Notes: generated from the sequence alone by a model not told the origin. DNA of 64,000 nucleotides from Dillenia suffruticosa (GCA_033439265.1 JAVTVX010000010.1:23487056-23551055); one strand, 5' to 3'. Positions 1 through 11,723 are shown, counted from the first letter of the stretch. Made by a program: numbers and translations.

Positions 1-1
1 G

Positions 2-121
2 AAATTGCAGAAAAGGGTGGGGGAAGCAATTGAGAAGATCAGGGAATTTGAAATTACAGAAAAGAGAGTTCGGAATATGGAAAAACAAGAAGTTGCAATA
101 GGTATTACAGATCAAAGATGA
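2..121 (+). CDS. Possible 3' end of an unidentified coding region
   Basis: A reading frame is open from the window edge to a TGA at 119-121, giving 39 residues rich in Lys, Glu and Arg with a heptad-like look (VGEAIEKIREFEITEKRVRN). It could be the coiled-coil C-terminus of a gene that starts left of the window. It could also be a chance open frame, since only 120 bases are visible and I recognise no family. No splice acceptor is evident before it. Confidence 0.25.
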   Translation, partial: KLQKRVGEAIEKIREFEITEKRVRNMEKQEVAIGITDQR

Positions 122-1267
122 GAATTGTGAGTTGGAATGCCCCCCTGGGGGGAGGGGGTTTTGAACAATAAGAGTAAATGAGGAAGATGAAGGTAGCCTG
201 TGATATCGTATTCTTTTGCGACCATTGTTGCTCCGGATGATTTTACAAAAATCCGGTCATACATTGTATGAGATAGGAAAGGCTATGTATTGGTGCAAAC
301 TCAGCACCCTATACATTATCAATGGAGAATTCTTTTTGGCTGATAAAAAAACACTCCGACATGGAAATCTTCTTGGTGTTTGATTTCAAACTTTTTATAA
401 TTATCATTTACTTTCTCTCACATTGTTCTTGTTAATTTTCAACATTTAGGATGTTTGATTTAGTTCCCTTTTCCGTGCGTGCATCCTAGAAGTGGTCTGT
501 CTATACATGGAGAAGTGAAAATCATTGTTGTGGTTGTCGGCAGCCGGTGGCGGTTGTGCCTCGTAAATGTTCTTCTTTGACATTTCTATCTTTTTTCAAA
601 GAAAAACTGGGAACAAGAGGGATTGGCGGTCATTTAAAGGAAAACTGATTACCAGCCCCCATTGTCCCCTGATTCTGCAATAGCCGGTGGTGGTGGTAAT
701 GTAGGTTTACGTATGCCATTGACCCCATGTTAATTATCCACAAAAAATAATAACAAAGAAATTAGAAATTATCACGTGCTCTGTGCTGAGGTTGGGATTT
801 TTGTTTAGAAATTGTACAAAATTTAGGATAATGATAAGATATTCTTACAATTCAGAGCAAATAAGAAAAATATTTAAAAAAAAAAGATCAATTAGAATAT
901 AAATAATTTTATTTTTATCTTATTTTGGACAAGTTTGAAAATTCATGAAAAAATTGTATTCAATTTTTGGTGTCAAATCAGGTTTAAAATATACCTTGGG
1001 ATGGGCGATGACATGACAATGACCACACAGCAACCAGAGGGCCGATTCTCCATTCGGTACTGTACTAGGCTTAGGGCAAGAGGGTATGAACTTTGGAGGT
1101 AAACGTTATTCAGACAAGAATTTTCAAATTTCCCACGAGAATGTATTTTTTACAAGTTCGAATGGGTTGACCACCTCATGCGTCACTTGAGAAAATTTAG
1201 ACCGGTAAAACCTTTTCTCTTTGTCAAACCACCGCATAGCTTCCTTTGACATAACTTCCTTTGACAA
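122..1267. other. Intergenic region upstream of the PUB24-like gene
   Basis: I see no gene here. The sequence is AT-rich with a few G-rich patches (near 145-165 and at 535-560 and 680-700, the latter two with GGTGGCGG/GGTGGTGG-like runs). It probably holds the distal promoter of the PUB24-like gene. Confidence 0.5.
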
Positions 1268-1323
1268 TTCTCTCTCTCTCTCTCTCTCTCTCACACATTT
1301 CTTCCAGACCCATTAATAAATAG
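1268..1323 (+). promoter_or_regulatory. Pyrimidine tract and TATA-like element before the PUB24-like gene
   Basis: A (CT)n tract at about 1268-1292 is followed by a TATA-like run (TAATAAATAGG, about 1313-1323), some 140 bases before the ATG at 1463. A second short (CT)n tract at 1391-1402 would lie in the leader. CT-rich patches and a TATA-like box in this order are common in plant core promoters. Assignment is by position and composition only. Confidence 0.35.
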
Positions 1324-1462
1324 GCCGCATTCTTTTCCTTCCCAAACTCCAAAATACTCGTCCTCCTCTCCCATTTCATAATTATCCAATTCTCTCTCTC
1401 TCTGATTTGTATATACGTCTGTTCCAACAACCTTCAAGCCGCATATCTATTAAAGACTTGTA

Positions 1463-2686
1463 ATGGAGGGGATCGAAATTCCAGAGTATTTCCTATGTCC
1501 CATCTCTTTGCAGATCATGAGAGATCCTGTCACCGCCGTGACCGGAATCACCTACGATCGAGAAAGCATCGAAAAATGGCTTTCAACAGCCAATGGCACC
1601 GTTTGTCCCGTCACGAAGCAACCTCTTCCTAGAAACTCCGACTTGACTCCGAATCACACTCTCCGACGCCTCATACAAGCCTGGTGCACCTGTAATGCAT
1701 CCAAAGGCGTTGACAGAATTCCCACCCCGAAATCACCTCCCAACAAGTCCTTCTTCCTCAAACTCATCCGAGAACTTGACAAATCCGAGGATTTGGATTT
1801 AACAACGTTGAAGAAACTCGAAGATCTAGCAAAGGAGAGCGAAAATAACAGAAGAGCCATGGCAGATGCTGGGGCAATCAAAGCAATCAGTCTCTTCGTC
1901 ATCAAACTTTTCAAGGAAAGAAAGGTCGTTGGTGTTGGCGAAGCCTTGAACATATTGAATCTTATTTGGGCGCCATCATCGGAAACAACAGCTCTTGTGA
2001 ACGAAAACAAGACGATAATCGAGGCCGTAACTTGGGTATTACATTGCAGTATAGACAATCATGTCAGGGTAAAAACCACTGCAATTTCAGTCTTGAAGAT
2101 GATAATCGGAGTTGCGAATTCGAGCTTACTTGGGCGATTGAAACATGAATTTTTTGGAGGAATTATGAGAATACTAAGAGACAAAATTTCCCCACAAGCT
2201 ACAAAATCCTCCCTGCAAGTACTAATCGAAGTTTGCCCTTGGGGAATGAATAGAATGAAAATTGTCGAATCCGGTGCCCTTTTTCACCTCATTGAGCTTG
2301 AGCTGGCCGGATCACCTGACAAGAGGACGACTGAGCTCATCTTCTGTCTGTTGGCTCACTTGTGTTCCTGCGCCGATGGAAGGGCCGAGTTATTAAGTCA
2401 TGCAGGAAGCATTGCGATGGTGAGTAAGAGAATTTTGAGAGTTTCTCCCGCAACAGATGATCAAGCTGTGCATATACTAGACTTGATTTCTAAATTCTCT
2501 GCGACCAAGGATGTCGTTTTGGAGATGTTGAGTGTTGGAGCTGTCTCGAAGCTTTGCATGGTGCTTCAAGCAGACTGTGCTCCATATTTGAAAAAGAAGG
2601 CAAGGGAGATTCTTAGGTTGCACAAGAACGTTTGGAACAACTCTCCTTGTATTCAAATTTATCTCCTGACTAGATACCCAAGATAA
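1463..2686 (+). CDS. PUB24: U-box E3 ubiquitin ligase, PUB24-like
   Basis: Single-exon gene, 407 aa. The U-box lies at about residues 6-80 (FLCPISLQIMRDPV, then GITYDRESIEKWL, CPVTKQPLP and LTPNHTLRRLIQAWC). The rest is a helical, leucine-rich region of degenerate ARM repeats (for example CPWGMNRMKIVESGALFHLI and LCSCADGRAELLSHAGSIA). This is the plant PUB20-25 layout. The CPVTKQPLPRNSDLTPNH segment and the IPTPKSPP linker look more like Arabidopsis PUB24 than PUB22/23. Such proteins are E3 ligases that pair with E2 enzymes through the U-box. PUB22/23/24 are known to damp pattern-triggered immunity, and related members act in drought responses. The start is the first ATG and sits directly before the conserved IEIP motif. 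The paralogue on the opposite strand ends 7.8 kb downstream. The exact orthologue name is inferred. Confidence 0.93.
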   Translation: MEGIEIPEYFLCPISLQIMRDPVTAVTGITYDRESIEKWLSTANGTVCPVTKQPLPRNSDLTPNHTLRRLIQAWCTCNASKGVDRIPTPKSPPNKSFFLKLIRELDKSEDLDLTTLKKLEDLAKESENNRRAMADAGAIKAISLFVIKLFKERKVVGVGEALNILNLIWAPSSETTALVNENKTIIEAVTWVLHCSIDNHVRVKTTAISVLKMIIGVANSSLLGRLKHEFFGGIMRILRDKISPQATKSSLQVLIEVCPWGMNRMKIVESGALFHLIELELAGSPDKRTTELIFCLLAHLCSCADGRAELLSHAGSIAMVSKRILRVSPATDDQAVHILDLISKFSATKDVVLEMLSVGAVSKLCMVLQADCAPYLKKKAREILRLHKNVWNNSPCIQIYLLTRYPR

Positions 2687-2858
2687 TATTTATTAAGTTT
2701 AATCATTAATTCATGATTTTCATCTGATTTTTCTGAATTTCAATTTATCATTTAGCTTACAACTACTTCACAAAATTGCTGATTCTAAGTTCAAAATCTG
2801 TTAAAGAATGGTTTGCTGAAACCAACTCAATTGGGAAGTACGTATTTCGGTATATTCG

Positions 2859-2864
2859 AATAAA
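2859..2864 (+). terminator. Possible poly(A) signal of the PUB24-like gene
   Basis: An AATAAA hexamer lies 173 bases after the stop codon. It is the first perfect hexamer downstream on this strand, but the region is AT-rich, so a chance match is possible. Confidence 0.3.
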
Positions 2865-3310
2865 ATTCTTGAGATATCTCGTTAATGATTGGTTTGCACA
2901 AACATAATGTCTTGAGCCGTAGGATATAGTGACCCCATGCTACCCAGAGTTTGATAATTTGTTTTATTGTTATGATTTAACGTTATACGACCACCGCTCC
3001 ACTCAGAGCGCCTAAGGTTTTTTTCTTTATTGCGTCAAATCAGATTACTTTTTCTTTCCTTTGGAAAATGTCATTTTACTCATTTCGTGATAAGATAGTA
3101 TTTCAGGTTTTTTTTTTTTTTTTTTTATTTTATTTTATTTTATTTAAATCACTGGGTACAACTAAATCCGATATAAATCATTAAAACGTCAAAAGGCAAA
3201 TTCTCTTATCATCTATTTTTGCCCTTACATAATATTCAAATACAAGATTTTATTTAAAAGATATATGTATATAATTACTATATCAATTAACATATAGAAA
3301 TACATTAACG

Positions 3311-3505
3311 GAACTAACACTTGTTGACGTAGATGGAATGGACACATTCGTCCCTTAATCAAATTGAGAGTTTGACTCCCCTAAGCATGGAAAAAATAAT
3401 ATTGGGAGTTCCGTCCCCATAAAATGGACCCTGCAGCAGGCGATCCAAATTAATTCGGACGAAACTCTGAATACTGGGTGTTGTCCAAGCGGTACAAAAA
3501 AAAAA
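3311..3505 (+). mobile_element. SINE with poly(A) tail and target-site duplication
   Basis: A segment of about 195 bases ends in an A-tract (about 3495-3505). It is flanked by 15-base direct repeats with one mismatch: AGAAATACATTAACG at 3296-3310 and AGAAATACACTAACG at 3506-3520. Inside is a B-box-like GAGTTTGACTCCCC, and the 3' end reads GAATACTGGGTGTTGTCC before the A-run. These are the marks of a tRNA-derived SINE. Its internal sequence (GTCCCTTAAT, GAGAGTTTGA, AATTAATTCGGACGAAA) is shared with the copy at 4050-4231. Confidence 0.8.
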
Positions 3506-4049
3506 AGAAATACACTAACGCCTAGTTGGTCCTGAATACTGAGAATCTTTAAATAATATTTTATATTTAAATTTTATGTATAATAAAAATAAATATTAAA
3601 AAAGTTTTGTCAACCTAATTTAATTTAAATTAAATTTAATCATAACACTAGTAGAATTCAAAGAATTATTAAGAAAAAAAAAAGATTGTTGACATTGAAT
3701 GGGGCTTTTGCGGAGGCCGCAAGCTCTTGGCTCGGCTTCATAGTAAATGAATGGTTGCGTTTGATAAGGAATTTTGTACTCTCACACAATTACCGCTATT
3801 AATTCTAATCACTATTTAACCATCATCACTATGTCCATGAATACGGATATATATCCATGAAAAAGTACAATAAACTCCTTATATATTACATACCCGTCTA
3901 GTGTTCCTTCTCAGCTATCATCGCGTGATCTTTGATCTTTATGTTCAATTATCATTCCGTCTTTCGAAACTTGAATGATTTCATTTATCAAGTGTAATAG
4001 ATATTGGATTCAATATCAGAAAATTTGTAACTCAGCTTGAATTTTGAAT

Positions 4050-4231
4050 ATATTAATATTTGATGACTCAATTGATTCGGGAATTGACGTCCCTTAATTA
4101 TGATCGAGAGTTTGATCCCCCAAAATCAATGCTGAGAGACCTGTCTCCTTAATTAGACCCTACAAGCGGTCGACGCAGATTAATTACGACGAAACCCCAG
4201 ATACTGGATTGTAGCATACCTAAAAAAAAAA
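4050..4231 (+). mobile_element. SINE, same family as the copy at 3311
   Basis: About 180 bases with a B-box-like GAGAGTTTGATCCCCC, a 3' end GATACTGGATTGTAGCATACC and an A-tract. The 11-base word GAATTTTGAAT occurs just before it (4039-4049) and just after it (4232-4242), as expected of a target-site duplication. It is in the same orientation as the copy 0.7 kb upstream and shares GTCCCTTAAT and AGATTAATTACGACGAAA-like blocks with it, but is clearly diverged, so the two are separate insertions. Confidence 0.72.
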
Positions 4232-4289
4232 GAATTTTGAATTTGATGATATCTCAAAGTAATTTGAAAACCACAGCTAACAAGCAAAG

Positions 4290-4311
4290 CTATATATATA
4301 TATAGATATAT

Positions 4312-4351
<40 letters not shown>
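4290..4351. repeat. (AT)n microsatellite
   Basis: About 60 bases of alternating TA, interrupted twice by GATATA units. Confidence 0.95.
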
Positions 4352-4355
<4 letters not shown>

Positions 4356-5501
4356 TCTAGTCTTTGAATGAAAACAGAATCTAACTTCTATATTTAATAA
4401 ATAAAATCTATTATGTCCACTTGGTTCAATCGACTAAATACATAAGCCCAAGTCAACTGCGGATGTACAGTACATTGATTGGGTCAACTGACCCCACTTA
4501 AATTTTAAAAATTTTTATTAAATATATAAAATATATAAATCTCACTCCACTTAATTTTCACATTTGATCTCATAAAAAAAATAAAAATAAAAATTCATAT
4601 CATTTGATCCCCTCTGATTTTTACATTTGACCCCACTAAATTTTCTTTCTGGCTTTGCTCTTGCTGGAGTTTTGGATGATCTGAGTCACTCTTAAGCCAT
4701 TTACAGACGAAGACACTACCCTTAATCATGGTGATCATCCTGTCATGCACTTTTCTATTCTAGTGGGATTTTAGTTGGATGCTTAGCTTGATTTGTGTGT
4801 TCCCAAATTTGGCAATCTTACAGTGTCTTGTTTGACCTGAATTTTAGATTTCTACGTGCTCTGAGGTTTCCGTGGCTACTATTCCAACGTAGACCGACAT
4901 ATTTTCTCCTCACGCCATTTGCAACTTGCACCGTCCAAACTTTTCCCACGGAAATTCTATAATTCTCACAAGCTATGGGTTTGAATGGGTCAATATTATC
5001 ACTCAAACATTTCTATTCAAATGGCCGATATTACCACTCACTAGATAACGTCATACTTTCGAATAGTAACACTAAATGTTGAAGTGGGAACATAGTGTTC
5101 AAATATTTGAATAGTAATATTAGGGGTTTGAGAAGTATGATCCATGGCTATGATACCCATTTGAAGTTGGAAGCTTTCTTAACTTTTGATTGCCTTTGAT
5201 GGAATCATGGCTATGAGAACAATATAATTGTTAATACCACCGATAATCAAAATACTATCCATTGGGTTCTTAATTTAAAATATTACTCCAAAAATTGCGT
5301 CAAGTTACGGTATTTCTCTAATTTAATTTTATTTGGTAATGGAAACTACTAGCGATTGGGTTCGATAATGGAACCAATATTCAAAGATGGATATCCCAGT
5401 CTAAAAAAGCAGCTCTTTCATCTCTTGAATTCTTCTAATTATCGGATTCATTGGGTAGCGTTGGGTGGGGGTGCTTTGTTTGCATGTGGGTGGAGCGTGC
5501 G

Positions 5502-5532
<31 letters not shown>

Positions 5533-5689
5533 GGTTACACGAGATCCAAGCCCATTGGATGAAGGATTGTGACAATTAATATGTTTCCTTAAAAACTCAT
5601 TCTCTCTCTACACACATATCAGGAATTATCCATGCAATAATCATGTTTCTTTTGTCCACAAATCTCTTAATCTTTTCGAAAGTATTAAC

Positions 5690-6651
5690 GAAGGCGTATT
5701 TTCATCTATCACTAAAAATTATCCCGATAAATTTTATCGATAAATTAACGATAAAAAAAATCTGTAACTAAAAATATCTATTAGTAATCCGTCATTAATA
5801 AAAGAAAATATATAAAAATATTAGCGACATAATTTTTCTATCGCTAATCTGTCGTTGATATTTCTATCAGCGACAGATATTTTATATCGCTAATTCTCGA
5901 ACCCTCAATCTCACAAGCGCCCCCACGCACCGTCACTCACGCACGTGCCCACACAAGTGCCCAGCCCACACCCTCACGCGGGCCCACCCACCCGCGCCTG
6001 CAAACCTATGCATAAAATATTATAAGCAACACAACCATCAGACCACAGTTAAACATCTAACCATATCTTTTTTTTATTTGTTATTTTTATCTCATATTTT
6101 TAATAATAATAAAATTTTAGATTAAAATAAAATAATAAAATAATATTATTCCTTTGTAAAATAAAAAAATAAAATAATAAAATAAAATAAAATAAAATAA
6201 AAATAAAAATAATAAAAATAATAAAAATAATAAAAATAATAAAAATAATAAAAAAGATAAAAATCCATTGGCAATCCGTCGCTAAAATTTCCGTTGTTAA
6301 TCCGTCGCTAATCCATCATTAAATTTTTCGTTGCTAATCCGTCATTAATGACTATATATATATACATTTTTTTTTCCTTCACCGATTTACCGACGGATTA
6401 GCGACTGAAATTTTGCGTCGCTAAAAATTCCGTCAGTAATCCATCATTAATAGATTTATAATTTTTTTTTCGTGGACCACTATAACGACAGATTAACGAC
6501 TGAAATATTTTCGTCGCTAATTTTCATCACTAATCTATCACAAATCTCTTAGTATTTTGTTTGATATTAATCTATCACAAATCTATGCTATTTGCAATAG
6601 ATTTTTATCGTCGGTAATTTTTTGTCGCTTATAGCGTATTTTCTTGTAGTG
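5690..6651. mobile_element. Non-autonomous CACTA-type DNA transposon, one end degenerate
   Basis: Read on the minus strand, the right end at 6651 starts CACTACAAGAAAATACGC, the classic terminal inverted repeat of plant CACTA (En/Spm-like) elements. The roughly 960 bases to its left carry many subterminal repeat words in both orientations: GCTAATCCGTCG, GGATTAGCGAC, CGTCGCTAA and GACAGATTA variants, at 5800-5895 and 6270-6540. This is typical of transposase-binding arrays. The left end (near 5700-5730) matches the inner part of the right end (ACTAAAAATTATCCCGATAA against GACAAAAAATTACCGACGAT) but no CACTA terminus is visible there. No transposase is encoded. The middle includes a C-rich patch at 5915-6005. 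Confidence 0.72.
6121..6256. repeat. A/T-rich low-complexity (AATAAA/AAAAT)n tract
   Basis: An array of AAAAT and AATAA units lies inside the CACTA-type element, just right of its C-rich patch. Confidence 0.9.
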
Positions 6652-7422
6652 CTTCTTGAAGTGAGTTTTATTCTTAACTTGCTAGGAGACATATAAATCG
6701 GAGAAAACTTTAACTCTACTCAATTTAATTTAATTTTTTATAAAAATATTAAAATTATTACTATATTCAAAATTTTTATATTAAAAATTCGCTACAAATT
6801 TAGCTGAGTCTAGCTTCAAGTTTTTAGAATCTAGCGGCAGCACTTGCCATATTTAAGAATAAATAAAAGTGATGGCAATATCATAACATCATTTCGATTA
6901 TTATCATTTTTCCGTTGACAATATATAGTCCATTTGATTTTATCTCTCTTTAATTTAATTAACTATTCATCGTAGAAGAAATGAAAGTCAAATCTCAAGT
7001 TGGAATACTTTAAATTTGGGCATTTTTTAGGTACTGATTATTTTGGAGAAAATGGTGACTCAATTTTCTATAAGTCTAAGCAGTCGGTTGTAATTATAGA
7101 ATTTTTACGCTAATTTTCATGATTTAATATATTGTTTAATGGTTATTTATATAGAAGACACACGAATTCATTAAAAAAAAAAATTCGTGATAAAATTTTT
7201 CAGTAAGAATTTGTGGGAGTCGAGGATCTTATATTGGACTTTTCTTGGTGGTGCTGCACATATTCATCTTCTTAGCTATAGACCAACATAATGGTCAGCT
7301 TCTGTCGATGCCACAAAAGTAAATGTTTTATTTCGACTTTACTACGTATGTTCTCTCCCCCTCACTCTTTGACCTGGAATACTAAGGAAAAATGAGGCCT
7401 GAACTCCTATTTATGTTGTTAA

Positions 7423-7425
<3 letters not shown>

Positions 7426-7488
<63 letters not shown>
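7426..7488. repeat. (TC)n microsatellite
   Basis: About 63 uninterrupted bases of TC/CT, the longest pyrimidine dinucleotide tract in the window. Confidence 0.97.
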
Positions 7489-7493
<5 letters not shown>

Positions 7494-8499
7494 AAATTGC
7501 AACGCGCATTATTTAATTAAGACCATGACACATCAGTGTCAAACCAAGGACCAACTTCTGACCACAGTACAGAGCAAAAAAATAAAAAATAAAAAATAAA
7601 ACAACCCCCCAGTGACCACAATAGAACAAAAAACAAAATAAAACAAAATTGTAGGCTTAATGTGGCCCCTTTTGAATGAAGATTGATTAATTTTAAATGG
7701 AAGTTACCCTCTTATAATCCACCTAATTTTCATGTTCTTGGGAGAATTCGTAATTGAGGTTGGGGTTGACTAATCCCTCGTCTCTTCACTCTAGTTGCCG
7801 TGTTTGTACTGACGAGTGATTTTTACCTCCCAAACCCAACAAAGTTTTCTCTACATCTACGAAATAGCAATGCTCATCTGTTTGATTCACTGACGAGGTT
7901 AATTTATTTTGCTGGTTAAATAAATAATCACTTGGAAATTGGAATACTAATGAGGATTGTTATAGAGATACTAACCATTAAAGGAGCAAAAGAAAAAGAG
8001 AAAAAATAATTTTTTAAAAAATGAGAGAGAGAGAGAGAGTTAAGAAATCAAATTCGAAAATTGGGAGTTCCAACTAGGGTTATACAATGGGGTAGGTAAA
8101 ATCTACTCATTTTAGTGAATAAATTTATAAAAGTAATGAGATTTAACATGGATCCTAAATTAGTTATTCTATTTTTCTTATAACAATAATTTAATAATAC
8201 AATAAACGGTGACCTTTCCTTTTACCCGTAATTTCAATCAACTGGGCAATTGGTCTGGTTTGATTCAGAAATTGGTTGGAATTTCCATTTGGTTTTACTG
8301 TTTAAAAAAGACCACAAAATTTTTGAGGATGTACCAAATTTGAAGGCGTCAAATTGTTTCCACTTCAATGTATGCGGCTCAGATCCATCTAATCTTCTGT
8401 GCATAAAATAACAATTCTGACCCCTCTACTTTGATTAAAAGACCTACCAACACTTACGTACTCATCTCTCCATTCACCCCTCCAAAACCCAAAAATAAA

Positions 8500-8501
<2 letters not shown>

Positions 8502-8530
<29 letters not shown>
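8502..8530. repeat. (AG)n microsatellite
   Basis: An uninterrupted AG tract of about 29 bases. Confidence 0.95.
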
Positions 8531-8533
<3 letters not shown>

Positions 8534-10508
8534 ATATGTATTAAATCGTGGGGTGCAAAGTCTTGATATGGCTCATTTTTCCTCGCCAAACGCTTCTCTG
8601 TGGTCTAGAATTGTGGATATAAAAAATAAAAATACTAATATTTGCATGCATGTGTTTCTCGTACTTTGATTTTTGAATTGGCAATATGTGTGGCATCGGT
8701 ATGCCTAAGTAAGACAATTCAACCGAGTAGAATTCGGGTTCCAGAAATTTAAAATGCATTGACCGCCCACACTCAATTCCAATTCTGATGCACTCTTAAC
8801 CATCTTAGTATTTCTAATACTTGCATTTCTCCGAACTCATCTTTTTTAACTTAAAAAATCTTTAGTAAATATGAATCAATTACTTTACTAAACAGATTTA
8901 TGTCCTATATATATAACTACTTATCGTATATTAAAATAACACTAATTTTGCCGAAAAATTACTATAACATATTAATTAAAAAAAGCATGTAACGTAAATA
9001 TTGACTACCCTAACACAATTTAGATCATGTGCCCAAGGTTTTCGAGATTGTTGGCACGGGTCATGGAATTCTACGGGAGTCAGATGATAGTCCTCCCATT
9101 AACCTTAGCACACGATTCGGAGAAATATAGGAACTATAATCAACCATTTTTCTGAAGAGACTATAATATTCATCACTTGGAATTTTCACAAAATTGACAT
9201 TTAGATTTCATTTTTTTCTAATTTCTGCCGCTCAAAATTGTCTACGCCAACTTTTCTTTCCATACGACTGTCTTCACACACCAACTCACCTCGCCCATAA
9301 TTTTTGGCTCCGGACATAATTCAATCTTTCACAATCATTTAAAAAAAAAAAAGAATAAACTAAAACACGTTTAATAGTCATAAAACTCATAAATCTCTAC
9401 AAACTTTCAACTCTGTTTAAATATTATTCTAACATAACACAAGTGCCAAAATTGAAACGGGTGGTCTCAATCTCAAACATTTCAACCCAAAAAAATAAAA
9501 AAGATCGATATGAAATTGGTGGGCCCAATGCAATCAAAATTGATAATTCAAACATTATCGTTTCAACATAGTGACTCACAAAATAATAAATAAAATAAAT
9601 ATTCTAACTATTTTAAACTTTTATATTTAAAAAGGTTTAAATGATCCAAACTTATATAGATTCTTATAAATATAAATATCTAAAATATAATAATTATTCT
9701 TTTCCACCGATACTATTTTTTATCTTTTAAATATCTTGAGTTGGAGTTTTTTCTATTTATTAGCATCACCAATCGAACGTGAACCTCTTCCTTGTTTATT
9801 TGCGATCGGACCTCGAAATCATCACCTTCTTTATACATTTGCACCATTAGATTTTGTGGGACATGTGAATAAAATGTATAGTTGAGTGATGGCGGAGAGA
9901 GTAACAGTCCATGCAACGAGCATGATAAAATTTTTTGGCAGCCTAAAGTAGGGTTTTATGCAAATTCAAATGCTATCGGTAGACCAACCAAGCCAACTCC
10001 ATTCGCGACATGCCAGGCAAACTTAATGGAGTGCTTAATCGGGTACGCTCTCTTTTTGGTGGCACCCACGTTTGGTTAGTCATAATCTGTATAAGCCCTG
10101 TTTGAAAATTTTTAATTTTATTCGATTTATTTTTATTTTATTTTATTTTATTTATTTCAAATATTTTTAGTTAAACTATTTCTTTTTTTTTTGAAAAATA
10201 GATTTTTATAAGTAAAAATCATAATTTTTTATTAAATGAAAAATTATTATAATAATAATATTTTACTTGATTAAGTGTGACCTCAACTTTCTCTAACAAG
10301 GCCCTCGACGTGGCTCTTGATATTTGAAAGTTAAGAAGCATTTTCCTTTCGCAAATCAAAGGAATTCATGTTCCCATTTTGGTTTCAAGAAAAAAAAAAT
10401 TACCGATCCATCCAATTTGCCAAATTCAAGGCATTTTCATAGGCCATCATAGTCATTTCTTGCCCAGAAAATTATGTACAACCGAAAATAAAATGCTAGT
10501 ATAATCTC

Positions 10509-11723
10509 TCAGGAAGATGGATAAGAAGAAAGCAAGTGAGAAGGAATACAAGAAGAATTCCTCCAAACTCTTGAATGCAATCTTAGCATCTCCTTACTTC
10601 TCTCCTTTGTCTTGACACTAGTTTCCACTTCAAGCACCAAACACAGCTTTGCCACCACACCCACTTGCAACATCTCATGAAGCACCTTAGCATTAGCCGA
10701 GCACTTTGAAATTGAACTCAAAATCCTCACAGCCCTATCACTTGCCAAATGCGAAATCCTCGTAATTTTCTTAGACACTACCGCCAACCCGGCCGCATGA
10801 TCCAACAACCCGGCCCGACCCTCCGCACACCTGCATAACTGGTCCAATGCTAGAAGTGCCAGCTCGCACCCCCTCTTATCCGATGTTTCAAGTAATAATT
10901 CGATCAGAACCGGAACCAACCCGGCTTGAACCGCTTTGAGCCTGTTCCGCCCCCATGGACACAGCTCTACTAACAGTTTCAACCCGGTTTTCAAGGCTGG
11001 GTATGAAATCTGGTCCCGGAATACTCTCACAATTTCGTCGAACAATTCGGGTCGGGTGCCAATTAGTTGGATCGGATCACAGGCTTCATAAATGGATTTG
11101 AGAAGTTTGATTCCGTTAGCCCGAGATTGGTAATTGCCATATTTTAGGATTTGAATGAGAGAGTTCACGAATTCCTGGCCAATTCTGTTGATGAGATTCT
11201 TCATGTTCTTTTCGGATATTTCGAGGTTGAAGAGAATGCTAAGCACTTCATCGACGAGATTTGAATTGGTATTGTTTTTTGTAACTAACGAGGCTAGGAA
11301 TTCGATTGCCGAGGAATTCTCTTCCAAGAACTTTTTGTTCCTCTCGTTTTCTAGTACGAGATTTTTGAAGTTATGAAGGGATTTGATTTGCAAATGAGGC
11401 GGCGATTTCTTAACATCGTCGAGGAATTTGTAAATCTGGGATTTGGAAATCTGAGGTTTGGGAGTTGGAATCCTTTCAATTCCGTAACAAGCATTTAGCA
11501 TGGACCAAGCTTGGATCAATCTTCGAAGAGTGTGATTTGGGGTCAGCTCAAAATCAGTAAGGACTTGTTTGGTTATAGGACAAGTGTTGTTCTTGCAAAT
11601 TAAGAGCCATTTCTCGATGCTCTCTCGATCGTACGTTATTCCGGTTGAGACTGCCACGGGATCTCTCATTAGTTGTAACGAAATAGGGCAGATAAAATGC
11701 GAAGGAATTTCAATATCCTCCAT
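10509..11723 (-). CDS. PUB23: U-box E3 ubiquitin ligase, PUB22/PUB23-like
   Basis: Single-exon gene, 404 aa. The start is the ATG at 11723; the frame runs three codons further upstream, but only to a GTG. The U-box is at residues 6-80 (FICPISLQLMRDPV, GITYDRESIEKWL, CPITKQ, LTPNHTLRRLIQAW). The YGIERIPTPKPQISKSQI linker is typical of PUB22/PUB23. ARM-like helices follow to the C-terminus (ELCPWGRNRLKAVQAGLVPV, LCRCAEGRAGLLDHAAGLAV). It is a clear paralogue of the PUB24-like gene at 1463, with near-identical architecture and a shared C-terminal pattern (RLHSRVWRNSSCIPSHLL against RLHKNVWNNSPCIQIYLL). Known family role: cytosolic E3 ligases that turn over immune and stress regulators such as Exo70B2. 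Whether this one is PUB22 or PUB23 cannot be settled by eye. Confidence 0.94.
   Translation of the reverse strand: MEDIEIPSHFICPISLQLMRDPVAVSTGITYDRESIEKWLLICKNNTCPITKQVLTDFELTPNHTLRRLIQAWSMLNACYGIERIPTPKPQISKSQIYKFLDDVKKSPPHLQIKSLHNFKNLVLENERNKKFLEENSSAIEFLASLVTKNNTNSNLVDEVLSILFNLEISEKNMKNLINRIGQEFVNSLIQILKYGNYQSRANGIKLLKSIYEACDPIQLIGTRPELFDEIVRVFRDQISYPALKTGLKLLVELCPWGRNRLKAVQAGLVPVLIELLLETSDKRGCELALLALDQLCRCAEGRAGLLDHAAGLAVVSKKITRISHLASDRAVRILSSISKCSANAKVLHEMLQVGVVAKLCLVLEVETSVKTKERSKEMLRLHSRVWRNSSCIPSHLLSSYPSS

Larger units (their letters stand above)
2865..10508. other. Gene-free interval between the two U-box genes
   Basis: I find no supported gene in these 7.6 kb. It holds two tailed SINEs (3311-3505 and 4050-4231), an (AT)n tract (4290-4351), a CACTA-type element relic ending at 6651, A/T-rich low-complexity DNA (6121-6256), a 63-base (TC)n tract (7426-7488) and a (GA)n tract (8502-8530). 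Short open frames such as 9882-10079 show no family resemblance. The stretch at 9700-10080 has somewhat higher complexity but no recognisable content. Confidence 0.6.

Noticed and set aside
1224-1430. Minus-strand open frame before the PUB24-like gene
   Set aside because: It contains an Arg-Glu run from the (CT)n tract of the promoter and leader. No family resemblance.
9882-10079. Open frame of 65 codons
   Set aside because: The translation is of normal complexity, but no start context, homology or neighbouring exon supports it.
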